In this document: positions 41,133 to 52,900 of the stretch, piece by piece
Layout: each line of letters starts with the position of its first letter
How positions within the stretch are numbered: position 1 is the first letter of the stretch
Assembly: GCA_964016985.1 (NCBI GenBank)
Contig: OZ024827.1
Span: forward strand, 74,720,953-74,784,952
DNA from: Anodontia alba
Lineage: Eukaryota; Mollusca; Bivalvia; Lucinida; Lucinidae
Direction of reading: 5' to 3'
Length of the DNA stretch: 64,000 bases
The notes under the pieces: generated by a model
Seen by the model: the letters and a program-made list of their open reading frames with translations, nothing else
What the model was told of the DNA's origin: nothing
The model's database searches: none
Made by a program: the position numbers and the translations under genes

Positions 41133-41694
41133 GCCTGGTTGACTGGAGCCTAGTTGACTGGTGCCTGGTTGACTGGTGACTGGTTGACTGGTGACTGGTT
41201 GACTGGTTGACTGGCGACTGGATGAACGGAGATAAGTTGCCCAGTGACTGGATGACTGGTGACTGGTTGACTGGTGACTGGTTGACTGGTGACTGGTTGA
41301 CTGGTGACTGGTGACTGGTGACTGGTGGGCTTAGTGCCCGGTCAGACTCTAAGTCCGCCAGGCTGCCACCTTGATGGGTCCTGCCCCGAGCAGTAAAGCT
41401 ATGAGGGGCGGTGCTCCCATCAACTGTCCCGTTGTCAGACATGTCTGACTGGGACTTCTTGGATTTCTTTGATTTCTTCTGTTTTCTCTTCTGCGTCATA
41501 ACTGATTTTCTAGTAGCATGAAGGCGTCTTCTTTCTGCTAGGTTCCAAACTTTTTCTGTCCAGGAACTACAAATATAACACGGAGAGATACGTGTGCAAG
41601 AATTACAAGTTAGACAAGATAAATGTGTATCCCATTTAGCTTTTAAATGGCCACAGTTGCCGCGGGCGAAATGCATCGACTGACGCGGAAACAA
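41107..41694 (-). CDS. DIRS-A gag N-terminal part (ORF1a), frameshifted
   Basis: 195 codons. The start MFPRQSMHFARGNCGHLKAK is followed by a Cys/His cluster (CGHLKAKWDTHLSC, CNSC, CYICSSW) that looks like the zinc-binding head of DIRS gag proteins in animals, then a Lys-rich segment KRKQKKSKKSKKSQ. After PPVTSHQ it enters a minisatellite coding SPVNQ repeats and ends out of frame with ORF1b. The most economical reading is one gag gene broken by a change in repeat length, though a programmed shift is not excluded. Confidence 0.78.
   Translation of the reverse strand: MFPRQSMHFARGNCGHLKAKWDTHLSCLTCNSCTRISPCYICSSWTEKVWNLAERRRLHATRKSVMTQKRKQKKSKKSKKSQSDMSDNGTVDGSTAPHSFTARGRTHQGGSLADLESDRALSPPVTSHQSPVNQSPVNQSPVNQSPVIQSLGNLSPFIQSPVNQSTSHQSTSHQSTRHQSTRLQSTRHGFTVIPV
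41138..41335. repeat. Minisatellite in gag, units of CTGGTTGACTGGTGA
   Basis: About a dozen imperfect 15-bp and shorter units (TGACTGGTGACTGGT). The changing unit length moves the reading frame between ORF1a and ORF1b. Confidence 0.9.
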
Positions 41695-41884
41695 AGGAAG
41701 AAATTTAACATTGAGAAAACAAGAAATCTAAAATCGATATTTCGAAAATAAGTACATAGATAGTAGAAGGAGTGAATATAGAACCAGAGAAAGTCAAGGA
41801 TATAAAAATTTTAACCGTGTAGAATAATTTTAATCCATTTTTTCTAACACAGAATAATAATCCTTGAACATTCAAAGTCCACAG

Positions 41885-42063
41885 AAAAGAAACTGACACG
41901 TGATCATTTGAGCGGGAGGAACTACGTCATACAGGTAACTGTTAAAGGGACCTTCTGAATTAAGACTTTATAACGACTGAAAGGTCGTTTTTTCTGTGGA
42001 GGGGGTGAATAACAGAATAGAATAGCACATTATCTATAGGTTAATGTATTACGAAGTTAAAAT
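41885..42063. repeat. DIRS-A right inverted terminal repeat
   Basis: AAAAGAAACTGACACGTGAT to ATGTATTACGAAGTTAAAAT. It is the complement of 35867-36071 except for the outer ~25-55 bases. It lies upstream of gag on the coding strand and so probably contains the promoter. Confidence 0.9.
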
Positions 42064-42277
42064 TCTGATTAATTATTTTACTTAACACAAGAATTCTGCA
42101 GAAGGTGTTGTTGAATCTGCCGGCACCTTTCAATATTATAAGCAAGATTGAGTCAATGGATATGTTGGTCATGGTCAACAAATTATACCATAGTGCTTGA
42201 ATCTTTATAAGCGAGGAGGTGTATGCCATGTCTGGTTTACATAATAGGATCATAAAACAAGCATAATTCTTATTTAT

Positions 42278-42553
42278 TGTTTGTGTTGAGGTTTTACGGC
42301 CCAGTCAACCCAATGGGGTCATGTCGAGTGCGGTCAGTTTACCTAACCACACGTTTACTGGGCAGGCTTAGTCCTCTAAGGGGTTAACCAGTACTGTGCA
42401 CATGCTTTCGCCAGAAACTGACAACTGCCCTTCTTGAATCAGCGGAAGGGAGAGAATGACCGTAGAAAATATTTCATGATCAATCTCCACGAAAGAATGT
42501 TGCCGACCTCGGCGAGGGTTGAACCCGCGACCTCCTGGTCTCCAGTCGGACGG
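42278..42553 (-). mobile_element. SINE-1 copy with 14-bp target duplication
   Basis: TAATTCTTATTTAT flanks it at 42264-42277 and 42554-42567. The element is 5'-truncated: it starts at CCGTCCGACTGGAG, so it has the B box GGGTTCAACCC but no A box. Confidence 0.92.
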
Positions 42554-42841
42554 TAATTCTTATTTATATCTTCTGGAATCTCACACTTAAGCAAAACAAA
42601 TTCAAGTGTTGTGGTCAATTATAACAGATTTAGACAAAATAATAAAAAAAAAAAGCGGACCATATGAAAAAATGCAACCAGTGTAGACCCACATCATCTT
42701 TACATCTGCACCAGCTATGCTAATTCAATATGTCATAGGTCAATTTCAACTTAAACAACTCAAACAGCACACCCAGCACAGAACCATGGTAGTCAAGAGA
42801 ATACTTACTTCTTCATGCAAAATTTTTTGTTGTTGTTCTTT
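42554..42841. other. No gene seen
   Basis: Holds a decayed CAACCAGTGTAGACCCACAT fragment at about 42675 and otherwise nothing recognised. Confidence 0.45.
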
Positions 42842-43090
42842 TTTGTTGAGGTTTTATGGCCCAGTCAACCCGTTAGAGTTATGTTGAGCTTGGTCAGTTA
42901 ACCTACCCACACTGTTCCTGGACAGGCTTAGTCCTCTAAGCAGTTAACCAGTACTTGTGTAAATACTTTTCGTCAGCAGAAGGGGAGAATCGCCGTAGAA
43001 ATTATTTCAAGTTCAATTTCCATGAAAGCTGTGGCAGAACTGGGGTCCAATTCATCAACCCTGGATCTGCAGTCAGAAGCACTACTGACT
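42842..43090 (-). mobile_element. SINE-1 copy, diverged
   Basis: On the + strand it runs GTTGAGGTTTTATGGCCCAG, GACAGGCTTAGTCCTCTAAG, then ATCGCCGTAGAAATTATTTC; older than the other copies. Confidence 0.75.
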
Positions 43091-43287
43091 TTCTTCATGC
43101 AAACCTTGACTTTGTACAATTTGTTTCGTGTAATGAAGTGCCATACAGTCACGATCAACATTAGCATCATGATCATACATTTTAAAGTATTATTCTTGTT
43201 GTTGTTTTTTTTTTCCTGAAAAATAAGGTGTGACATTTCATGCCAAATGTCACTGAATGATCATCTGCTAATACACTGGAACCTCGT

Positions 43288-43498
43288 AACCCTTGTCATG
43301 CTGAATAAATTAAGATACCACGCCCACTTCTAATTTTCAGCCAATCAGATTGCTTGATCCAGATTGGTAATATAAATTCACATGCTTAATGTCAAACAGT
43401 GTAGATCCAGATCAGTTGGCTTCTTCAGAAGCCAACTGATCTGGATGTACACTGTTTGCAAAGGCTGGGTATATCCGGGTTCAGCAGGACTAGGGTTA
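43288..43498. mobile_element. Family D MITE
   Basis: TAACCCTTGTCATGCTGAAT to CAGCAGGACTAGGGTTAA; both TTAA-type ends and the core hairpin are present. Confidence 0.87.
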
Positions 43499-43722
43499 AT
43501 GACAGTTCAGTATAAGGTGGTTTTAGATATAAGTCAGTTCAAATGTGGACCCCAAATGTGTTGTATCCAAAAAAAAAAGTGCTAGATTACATAGAAAATT
43601 GACCATTTATGATCAGTTTTCTATATAATCTATACATTTTTGTTTGGATACAACATGTTGTTTAAGTAACAAAATTTTTGCTGTGGATCCTAGCAACAGT
43701 ATTATAAATAGGTTGTGGTGTA
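43498..43722. mobile_element. Family H MITE beside the TMPPE 3' end
   Basis: Right end TAAATAGGTTGTGGTG, then TA; inner palindrome AAAATTGACCATTTATGATC. Its right end lies 22 bases downstream of the TMPPE-like stop codon, so it is part of, or next to, that 3' UTR. Confidence 0.78.
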
Positions 43723-43724
43723 TT

Positions 43725-43730
43725 TTTATT
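43725..43730 (-). promoter_or_regulatory. Candidate poly(A) signal AATAAA for the TMPPE-like gene
   Basis: On the minus strand AATAAA starts 14 bases after the TAG stop. That would give an unusually short 3' UTR, so a later site in the MITE or beyond may be used. Confidence 0.4.
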
Positions 43731-43743
43731 GGCATACTAAGTG

Positions 43744-43940
43744 CTAATGCTCCAAAGGCCTCAATCTGATGACACTGATTTCCGAACTTGTTCCTAGCCT
43801 CATCGGGAATCCCCAGTAAACTGTTCCCATGGAAACATAAACATGGCTGTTCTCTCCATGCTTGTATAAACCAGCATAATATGGATTGAAAAGGTAGGCT
43901 CCAATTGTGATTGGAAATATCTGGCCACCATGTGTATGAC
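43744..43940 (-). CDS. TMPPE: TMPPE-like exon 5
   Basis: Acceptor TTGTTTAG before 43940; stop TAG at 43744-43746. It completes GHTHGGQ across the junction and ends VIRLRPLEH. Confidence 0.95.
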
Positions 43941-46900
43941 CTAAACAAAATAAAAGTAAGTATTGTAAATATTCTAAAAATTCTAGCAGCATAATCCACA
44001 TATCAATGTTCTCCCTAAGAGGGGGGAAACATAGGTGCCCTGGGAGATATACTGATACCTAATAAGTGCATTGTACTGTTTGAAGTTTTGGTAAATGTCA
44101 CAAAAATTGAAAACAATATTATAAAGAGGCACTTCTAATGAGTACAACATGTTTTTATGGAGAACTGGAGAAAATATCCAAGAATAACAGCCAAATATTC
44201 CACCTTAACGCTTTGCATGCTGGGTAAAAATTTCAGTGGAAAACATTTTGAAATCTTTTTCTTATTTTTCCTGGAAAATAGGGTTTGACATTTCATGCAA
44301 ACTGTCTCCTTAGGAGAAAATTTTATTAAGTGTCAGATGCTATTTTCTAGGAAAAATAAGAAAAATATCGTCAGTTTGTCATCTGTACAATTTGCCCATA
44401 GCATGGTAAGTGTTAACAAGTCCTCTGAGATTCTATAGTAAGTTACCTTCAGCCAAACAATAACAGCCTGGGCCCGGTTGTTCAAAGCGTCGTTAGCTTA
44501 ACGAGCTCGTTAAGGGTCATTTCGTTAACTGTTTTAGCGGATTCAATATACAATATTCTGAAATTTTTTGCTGAAAAAATGTGAGTAGCTTTTGCAGTGT
44601 GTGAGTAGCTTTTGCACTGCAAAAGCTACTCACATTTTTTCAGCAACAAATTTCAGCACATTTGCGTATCACTCGATGTAAATTTTAACGAATCGTTAAC
44701 TAACGACATCGTTAGCTTTGAACAACTGGGCCCTGATTCACCTGGAAGGATGTGCTGCTTCATCTTAGTTTTTGCTTTTCATATAAGTGCTGAGTGTTGT
44801 TATACTCAACCCTGGGTGAGTATGAGCTAGGCGTACTAATGGTCAGAAAAATTGTCTCGATTCAAGTGGTATTCGAACCCAGGATATCTCGCTTGAAAGT
44901 CTAATGTGCTAACCACTAGGCCACCAAGCCCCAAATTCTTTGACTTTTAAAGCGGAATGCAGGAATTTAACATAGCTCCAGATAAGAGTGGGTATCTACA
45001 TAATATTTTTCTTATTTCTCCATGAAAGCATATATTGTGGGTACTCATTGGAAGTGCCTCAATGAGGCACTTCAAATGAGTACCCACAACATATGTTTTG
45101 AAGGAGAAATATGAAAATGTCAGTACCTTTCTGTTGGAAATACTCTTATGCCTAAAGTGTGCAGTGGATGTATCCTTATGAATATTAAATGTAAAGGTCA
45201 AAATGACAGGTCAGTTTGGTCAGTCTGTATAAACATATATTGTGGGTACCCATTATAAGCACCTTGGTGTCAGAGGCGCCTCTAATGAGAACCCACAACA
45301 TGTGTTTTTGCAGAGAAATAAGAAAAATATCAATACTTTTGGCTGAAAAAAGTGCCTCATCACGAGCTAAGTCTAAGTTCTTATGGTACAATAGCTCCGG
45401 AAAATGATTATGACTTTTTTGTGTTTTACATCCTTTTCAATATTACTTAAGTCATATCGAGACGATGGAAGGGTGATAATGAAAGGCTCTGTGCAATGAA
45501 GCACCATACGGTCATTAGCTGAATTCCACTTGCAGTGCGATTCAAACCAAAGTCTAGACTGCTAACCACTCAATCGAAAAGGAACTAATCAAAACATAGT
45601 TTTGTTACATTTGCACCAAACCATATCTTGTGGGTACTCATTGGAATGGCCTCAATAAAATATGTTTAGTGCAAAAATAATAAAAATTTACCCTGTACAC
45701 CCTCAATTATCACCTTACATGTATCTGAACTTACCTGACAAGACTAGATCAACTCTATGTTGCGACTCCAGAGCAAGTTTTGCTGTCTGTGGTCGATGAG
45801 CTATAAATATCACAGGTTTGCTTGGATCACAGCTTTGAAGGGCTTTATCCAAATCCATTGTATGACCATCATAGCTATAATGAATGAATGAATGAATGAA
45901 TGAATGAATGAATGAATGAATGAATGAATGAATGAATGAATGAATGAATGAATGAATGAACAAAATTTGCTTTAAAAGCACCTCACCATTCTCAACTTTC
46001 CATAGCCCTCAGCCCCACCTTGCCCCCATCATACAAAATGCACAGATACAGTAAAATCCTAATGGGCACAAACAGTACGAAGGCTGTTTGAATATGACAC
46101 CACAACCTCTTTATAAACTGTTGCTAGGATCCAAAGTAAAAACATTGTTAGCTAAGAGTTAACAACCTGTTGCCTCCAAACAAATAAAACTTATGGTTAC
46201 TTACTTTATAATCTATACAATTTTTTTTTCGTATAAAAAAATGGTAATTTTTCTATATATAAGCTATATATTTTTGTATGAATATTGCATTTTTTGGTCC
46301 ATCTGTAAACCATCTTATATCCGAAACCGTTTTATAATGAACTGTCTTATAAAGAGGATCCAGCATACTTTGTTAACTCTTGCCTTGCTGAATAAATTAA
46401 GATGCCACGCCCACTTCTAATTTCCAGCCAATCAGATTACTTGATCCAGGTTTTTGATAGAAATTCACATATACAATGACAAACAGTGCAGATCCAGATC
46501 AGTTGGCTTCTGAAGAAGCCAACTGATCTGGATCTACACTGTTTGCGAAGACAGGGCATGTTGTGTTCAGCAAGAGAAGGGTTAAACTTCCAAAAGGAAA
46601 TGAAAAAGGAAAGTGTTTGCATATAACTGTAGGTTAGCCTGAATGGTAAGAAGACAGAGGAAAAAATTTCTTAAAAACAAGAAACTTACAGGTATTCATC
46701 TGCCATAGGGTCATTGACTCCAGCTAAACAAACTTGTTGGACTTCTTTTCTTGGAAGTTTGACATTCTCATTATGAAGGACTATGATACCAAGAGAAGCT
46801 AATTTCTTCATCCAGTTGTGAACATCTATTGTATAGTACTCATGATTACCTGAAAGATTTTTTTTATCTAATAATACTGATGTATTTCTTATTTCTCATT

Positions 46901-49900
46901 TCTAAGAGTGCAGCTGGAGAAATATTTATTATCATAATACTGGCTCATTTAATACCTGACAATTTATCATTATGCTGGCTCATATAATATTTGACAGATT
47001 ACCATGATGCTGGCTCATATAATACCTAGCAGATTATCATGATGCTGGCTCATATAATACCCAACAGATTATCATAATGCTAGCTCATATAATACCTGAC
47101 AGATTATCATGATGCTGGTTCATATAATACATGACAGATTATCATGATGCTGGCTCATATAATACTTGACAGATTACCATGATGCTGGCTCATATAATAC
47201 CTAGCAGATTATCATGATGCTGACTCATATAATACTTGACAGATTACCATGATGCTGGCTCATATAATACCTAGCAGATTATCATGATGCTGACTCATAT
47301 AATAACTGACAGATTGTCATGATGCTGGCTCATATAATACCTAGCAGATTACATGATGCTGGCTCATATAATACCTGACAGATTATCATGACGCTAGCTC
47401 ATATAATACCTGACAGATTATCATGATGTTGGTTCATATAATACCTGACAGATTATCATGATGCTGGTTCATATAATACATGACAGATTATCATGATGCT
47501 GGCTCATATAATACTTGAAAGATTACCATGATGCTGGCTGATATAATACCCGACAGATTATCATGATTGATTGTATTAGGGTTTAACAACACATCAACCC
47601 TTGTGGGTCATTTTGTGTCGTCTCCCAGAGAAAGGGAGAAAAGAGATAGAAGAGATAGTAGAAGAGATGAAAGAGAGGGACAGGGAAAAAAGAGGGACAG
47701 GGAAGAAAGAGGAACAGGAATGAAAGTGAAGAAACAGAAGAAATAAAAACATTCCCCCTCTACCCTTACCTGCTACATGTACAAGGACAGCAGACCTTGC
47801 CCAATTGTAAGCCAATATCAGTTGGACACCCTGGTGACATAAAATACACGACACCTTCACACCACCTGGCCACCCCAAACAGATTATCATGATGCTGGTT
47901 CATATAATACCTGACAGATTACCATGAGCTGGTTCATATAATACCTGACAGAATACCATGATGCTGGCTCATATAATACCTGATAGATCATCATGATGCT
48001 GCCTCATATAATACCTGACAAATTATCATAATGCTGACTCATATAATACCTGACAGATTACCATGATGCTGGCACATAATACCTGACAGATTATCAAAAT
48101 GCTGACTCATATAATACCTGACAGATTATAATGATGCTGGCTCATATAATACCCAACAGATTACCATGAGCTGGCTCATATAATACCTGACAGATTACCA
48201 TGATGCTGGCTCATATAATACCTGACAGATTACCATGATGCTGGCTCATATAATACCTGACAGATTATCATGAGCTGGCTCATATAATACCTGACAGATT
48301 ACCATGATGCTGGCTCATATAATACCTGACAGGTTTTGGTATAAAGCAGGTCAGGGGTCTAAACATAGGTCACTTGTGATTTACTTTGCTACATACTATT
48401 TGACATACTATCTTTAGTAGATGTACATTGTACCAGTACATCAAACTGGATAAGCTTATGCCATGCAGCTCAATAGAAAGGCTCCAGAAAAGTTCTTGTA
48501 TAAAGTAGGTCACATGTCAACATGTAGGATCATAGTGACCTACTATTGGATGGAGAAACACTGTCTTTAGTCCATGCACTGCTACCTATACATCTACTTT
48601 GGTAACTTGGCCAAACAGTATTGGATATAATCTTGGGGCAAGTTTTCACTTAAAGTAGGTCAGAGAAAGAACAAAGTTAGTCACAGTGGACTACTTCGGG
48701 AAAGCAAACCCACTGTCTCCTTGACATGTACACACACACCCAATTTGGTAAGCCTAGGCCATGTTATGCCCCAGACAAGTTTTAACATAAAATCATAGGT
48801 TAAATGTAAATTTAGCAGATGTAAACATGCATCATTGGTAAAGGACACATGACTTCAAAAGACCAGAATTCCGCAGAAGGTGGTGTTGCACCTGCTGGGG
48901 CAAAAATCACAGGAGGTGGTTATTAAATAGATTTATTTCATTCTTAGCAGTGCTTAGTTGGAAAAGTGACAAAAACTAAAAACAAGGATTATATGAATAT
49001 AGGAATTTCATTAAAAGCATATGCATTTTCTCATATGATGCACGAGAAATTGGGCTCAAACGGTACCCATAGTCTGTACACTTTCATATAATCTGAGGTT
49101 CAGAAAATGACAAAGTTAATGTGGAAAAAGTGACAAAAACAAATGTCGAAAAGTTCAAAAAGTACAAAAAAGTGACAAAAAATAAGGCAAGGATTATACG
49201 AAAAGCACATGCACATCTTCAGACTATGGAGAAAACATGTGCAAAGTCGCAAAAAGATTAGCATAAAATTGTATGAGGAAAACTTTGTGCTCACGAGGTA
49301 CCCACTGTCTATATATTGAGGGTGAAAAATGACTAAGTTCACAAAGTGGAAAAAAGTAAAAAAAAATAATTTAACAATTACATCCAAACCACATGCACAT
49401 CCTCATACCATGAAGAAAATGCATGCAAAGTTTCATAATAATCGGTACAAAACTGTAAGAGGAGTTGTGCTCACAAGAGGTACCAACTGTCTATATACTG
49501 AGGTGAAAGAATGAATAAGTTCACAATGTGGAAAAAGTGACAAAAAATAATCTAACAATTATATCCAAATCACATGCACATCTTCTTACCATGAAGAAAA
49601 CATATGCAAAGTTTCAAAATGATTGGTACAAAACTGTAAGAGGAGTTGAGCTCACAAGAGGTACCCATTGTCTATATACTGAGGGTGAAAAATGACTAAG
49701 TTCACAATGTGGAAAAAGTGACAAAAAATGCTCTAACAATTATACCCAAACCACATGCACATCCTCATACCCATGAAGAAAATGCATGCAAAGTTTCAAA
49801 AGAATCAGTAAAAAACTGTAAGAGGACTTGCACTCACAAGACATACCCACTGTCTATATATTGAGGTGAAAAATGACTAAGTTCACAATGTGGAAAAAGT

Positions 49901-52900
49901 GACAAAAAATAATCTAACAATTATATCCAAACCATATGCACATCTTCATACCATGAAGAAAACATATGCAAAGTTTCAAAATGATCGGTACAAAACTGTA
50001 AGAGATGTTGCGCTCACAAGACACCCAGGTTAAATGTTGAATGAAAGACGAATGGACGGACGGACGGAAACTTGCATGCCTAAGTCGCCCATGCTAAAGC
50101 AGATGTGACAATTACATTACATTTGGTAAGCCCAGGCCATAAAATAGAAGAACTATGTCCCAGACAAGATATTGGACAGACAGAAGGAGAGAGGGAAGGA
50201 CAGAATGAGGGTTGAAGTGTAAACTTATATTCCTTGCCAGCAGAAAAGTAAAAATGAATTAAAAATGAATGTCATCTGCTATAAGTCTGAATGGCACTTT
50301 AAGGGTTAAAGTTAACCACTGATACAAGAAGTGGCTGTTGTTGAAACTTACAAGTGAAAACAAAACACATGACAGTTCTAGTTTAGCCACTTTTTTTTCA
50401 ACAAAGAAACATTGGTATTTTACTTGCTTCTCCACAAAGCATATGTTGTGGGTACTCACCATGCCAGGGTGCTTCTAATGACTATCCACAACATACATCA
50501 TAGTCATGTGTGATTATTTTTTTATTTTTTTTTGAGAAGAAGCAGTATTTATATTGATCTCGATAGCCCTCTTAACTAGAATTTTGGGTTGTATGATTTA
50601 CCAGTGACAAAATATGTGCCATATTTTGGACTTATCCATTCTAGTGGTTCAACAGCCTCTTCCAAACTTCTGACTGGTCCATCAACCAAATCACCACCAA
50701 TCACAACGAGATCTTCAAGAAAAATAATCAAAATTGTAAATATACATGTACAATATACTATATGGGCCATGCCAAGCAAGAAAAAAAAATCCTCAAGCAC
50801 ATGTGAACAATGAAGACTCAGATCCATGCAATTCAATTACGACCTTAGCTATCTGGGCTGAGTTGTTCAAAGCCTTGTTAGCTTAACGAGCTTATTAGTG
50901 GTGAAAATGTTAACTGTTCTAGTACATGTAAGAACAATTAACAATTATCTAATTCACAGGTATTTTTGCTGAAAAAATGTGAGTAGCTTTTGCAAAAATA
51001 TTAGTGTATAAGCTATTTTTAATGATCGAAGTTTTAATGATACGTTAACTAATGACATTGTTAGTTTTTGAACAACTGGGCCCTGGTTACAGACCAAGGA
51101 GTGTTGAAAGTTTTCCTACTCCACCATAAAAACATGTTGTGGTATTCATTAGAAGTGTCTCATCTGGTGAACATGACTGCCTAGATAATGCAGAATTTCT
51201 ATGCATAGCTCCAGATAAGATGCTTTTTTCAACCAAAAACTATTGATATTTTTTCTTACTTTTCACTAAATGTTTACAGCAGATATGGTAATTTACAAAA
51301 TTTACTAACCACATATGTTCTACCTCAGATGAAGACTTTCAGAAATATAAACAAAGAAAAACTAGAATTCTATGTGGACAGTGTGTCACCTGTGACATTA
51401 AAAAAAATGGCAAGTCATTAGGCCATAAAAAAAAAGGTCATAAAATGATGCCAGACTGAGTCCCCTAGATTACAAAGTAATCATATAACCACTAGGCTAA
51501 AAGGTCCAGACCAGTTAGACTGGTCAGTTTTGCACTCTATATTTACTCCATAGCCATTACTTCACCCTTGGGCTCCAATAATTGGTACTAGGCCCACTGT
51601 AGTACAAGGCAGCTCATGCAGAAAAAGCTATAAAAAAAAAAAAAAAACAGCCTGCTGAGTGCCCAAACTAAGGATCAAACCCAGGACCCCTAGAGGCCTA
51701 GATTACTGTAAAGTGAGCATAATCACTATATATATATAGGCTAATAGGTCCAGATCAGTTAGACTGGTCAGTTATACACTCAGTTAAATTATATGTACAT
51801 TTACCTATATACCGTACATATTTACACATCTCTGTTGGCCATTCTACCACATTTTATTTACAGTCAGCAGGTGAAAGCTTAAGCATTCCATTTCGGAACC
51901 TCTCATGCAAAGTTAGGCTCTGTCCGTTTTCAGTGGGTCATTTAATAATGAAAAAAAAAAAAAAAAAATTCTAAACTATTTCTGATATATTTTATCTTGA
52001 TTACAAAAAAGAAATGTTTTATCAGATTATTCATAGTGGTAGTTAAGGCACCTTTTTCCTCTGAAATACAGAAAAGTACTGATATTTTTCTAATTTCTCC
52101 ATGAAATCATAATGAAACGCTGTACAGTCATAAGGTGAATTCCTCCTCAGAGCTCCAGCAGAATTTGAACCCTGGACCTCTTGATCTAATCTGGAAAGGT
52201 GTCCTTATCAATACTTCTTAAGAGTGTAAAAAAATCAAGATGGAGACAATATATATGATATAGAGATAAGATTACCTGACTGAAGATAATTCACCATATT
52301 AACAATTCTTTCAAGCCTTGTTCTCCCAACAGTTGGACCTATATGAATGTCTGGTATAAATGTTATGGTTAATCCATTTAGTTTTGCTGGCAAATCTTTG
52401 ATTGGAACTGTTACTTCTTTTATTTCTGGTAATGATAATGAATTATAATAGCCAGTTGAAGACATCAATAACGCATATATTACCACAATAAAAAGCTTAG
52501 TTCTTGTGTATTTCTGTATTCCTCTTTCTTTGATGCCTAAACGTTTGGCAATTAATGTAAAAAGTTTCATAAGGACTAGACCAGTAAATAATTGCACTGT
52601 TATTGCAAAAGCAATGAAGAAAATTATTGCAATCTTGTATGGTTCAGGCGAAAGGAAAAACACAAACGTTGAATAGGAACAATGTGACAAAAGCAGAATT
52701 CCAAGTAGTATCAGCCGCCAGATCTTTTCAACTGTCTGTAGTGAATTCCATTTTCTTATTACTGCGTTAAAGCTATTCAAACTGCTGTCGGGTTTACTGA
52801 CAATCTCCTTGTCAAATAATGTTGACAAGTTTACCCATATATAAATCGACATCATGAGGGCCACTGACTCAATCATAATGGTAGTTCTAAATCTTAATAT

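Larger units (their letters stand above)
35867..42063 (-). mobile_element. DIRS-A: near-intact DIRS-type retrotransposon
   Basis: A minus-strand element of about 6.2 kb (6.5 kb if the duplicated left end from 35595 is counted). Gag, RT/RNase H/MT-like and tyrosine recombinase genes lie between inverted terminal repeats (35867-36071 and 41885-42063). The arms match inward from TAACCTATAGATAATGTGCT but their outer tips differ. An internal complementary region (36135-36230) carries the complement of both tips joined together, the hallmark of DIRS circle formation. There is no integrase or protease. RT and recombinase look intact; gag has a frameshift in a minisatellite. Confidence 0.93.

Noticed and set aside
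44855..44935. Functional tRNA gene
   Set aside because: A and B boxes are present but the ends do not pair as an acceptor stem; SINE head more likely. The same applies to 51460-51540 and 51655-51770.
45876..45981. IHSFIHSF extension of TMPPE exon 4
   Set aside because: This is the TTCA microsatellite before the AG acceptor; joining exon 3 to exon 4 in frame requires the acceptor at 45875.
46940..48335. CRISPR-like array
   Set aside because: Repeats are contiguous with no unique spacers, and the DNA is clearly animal. It is a minisatellite.
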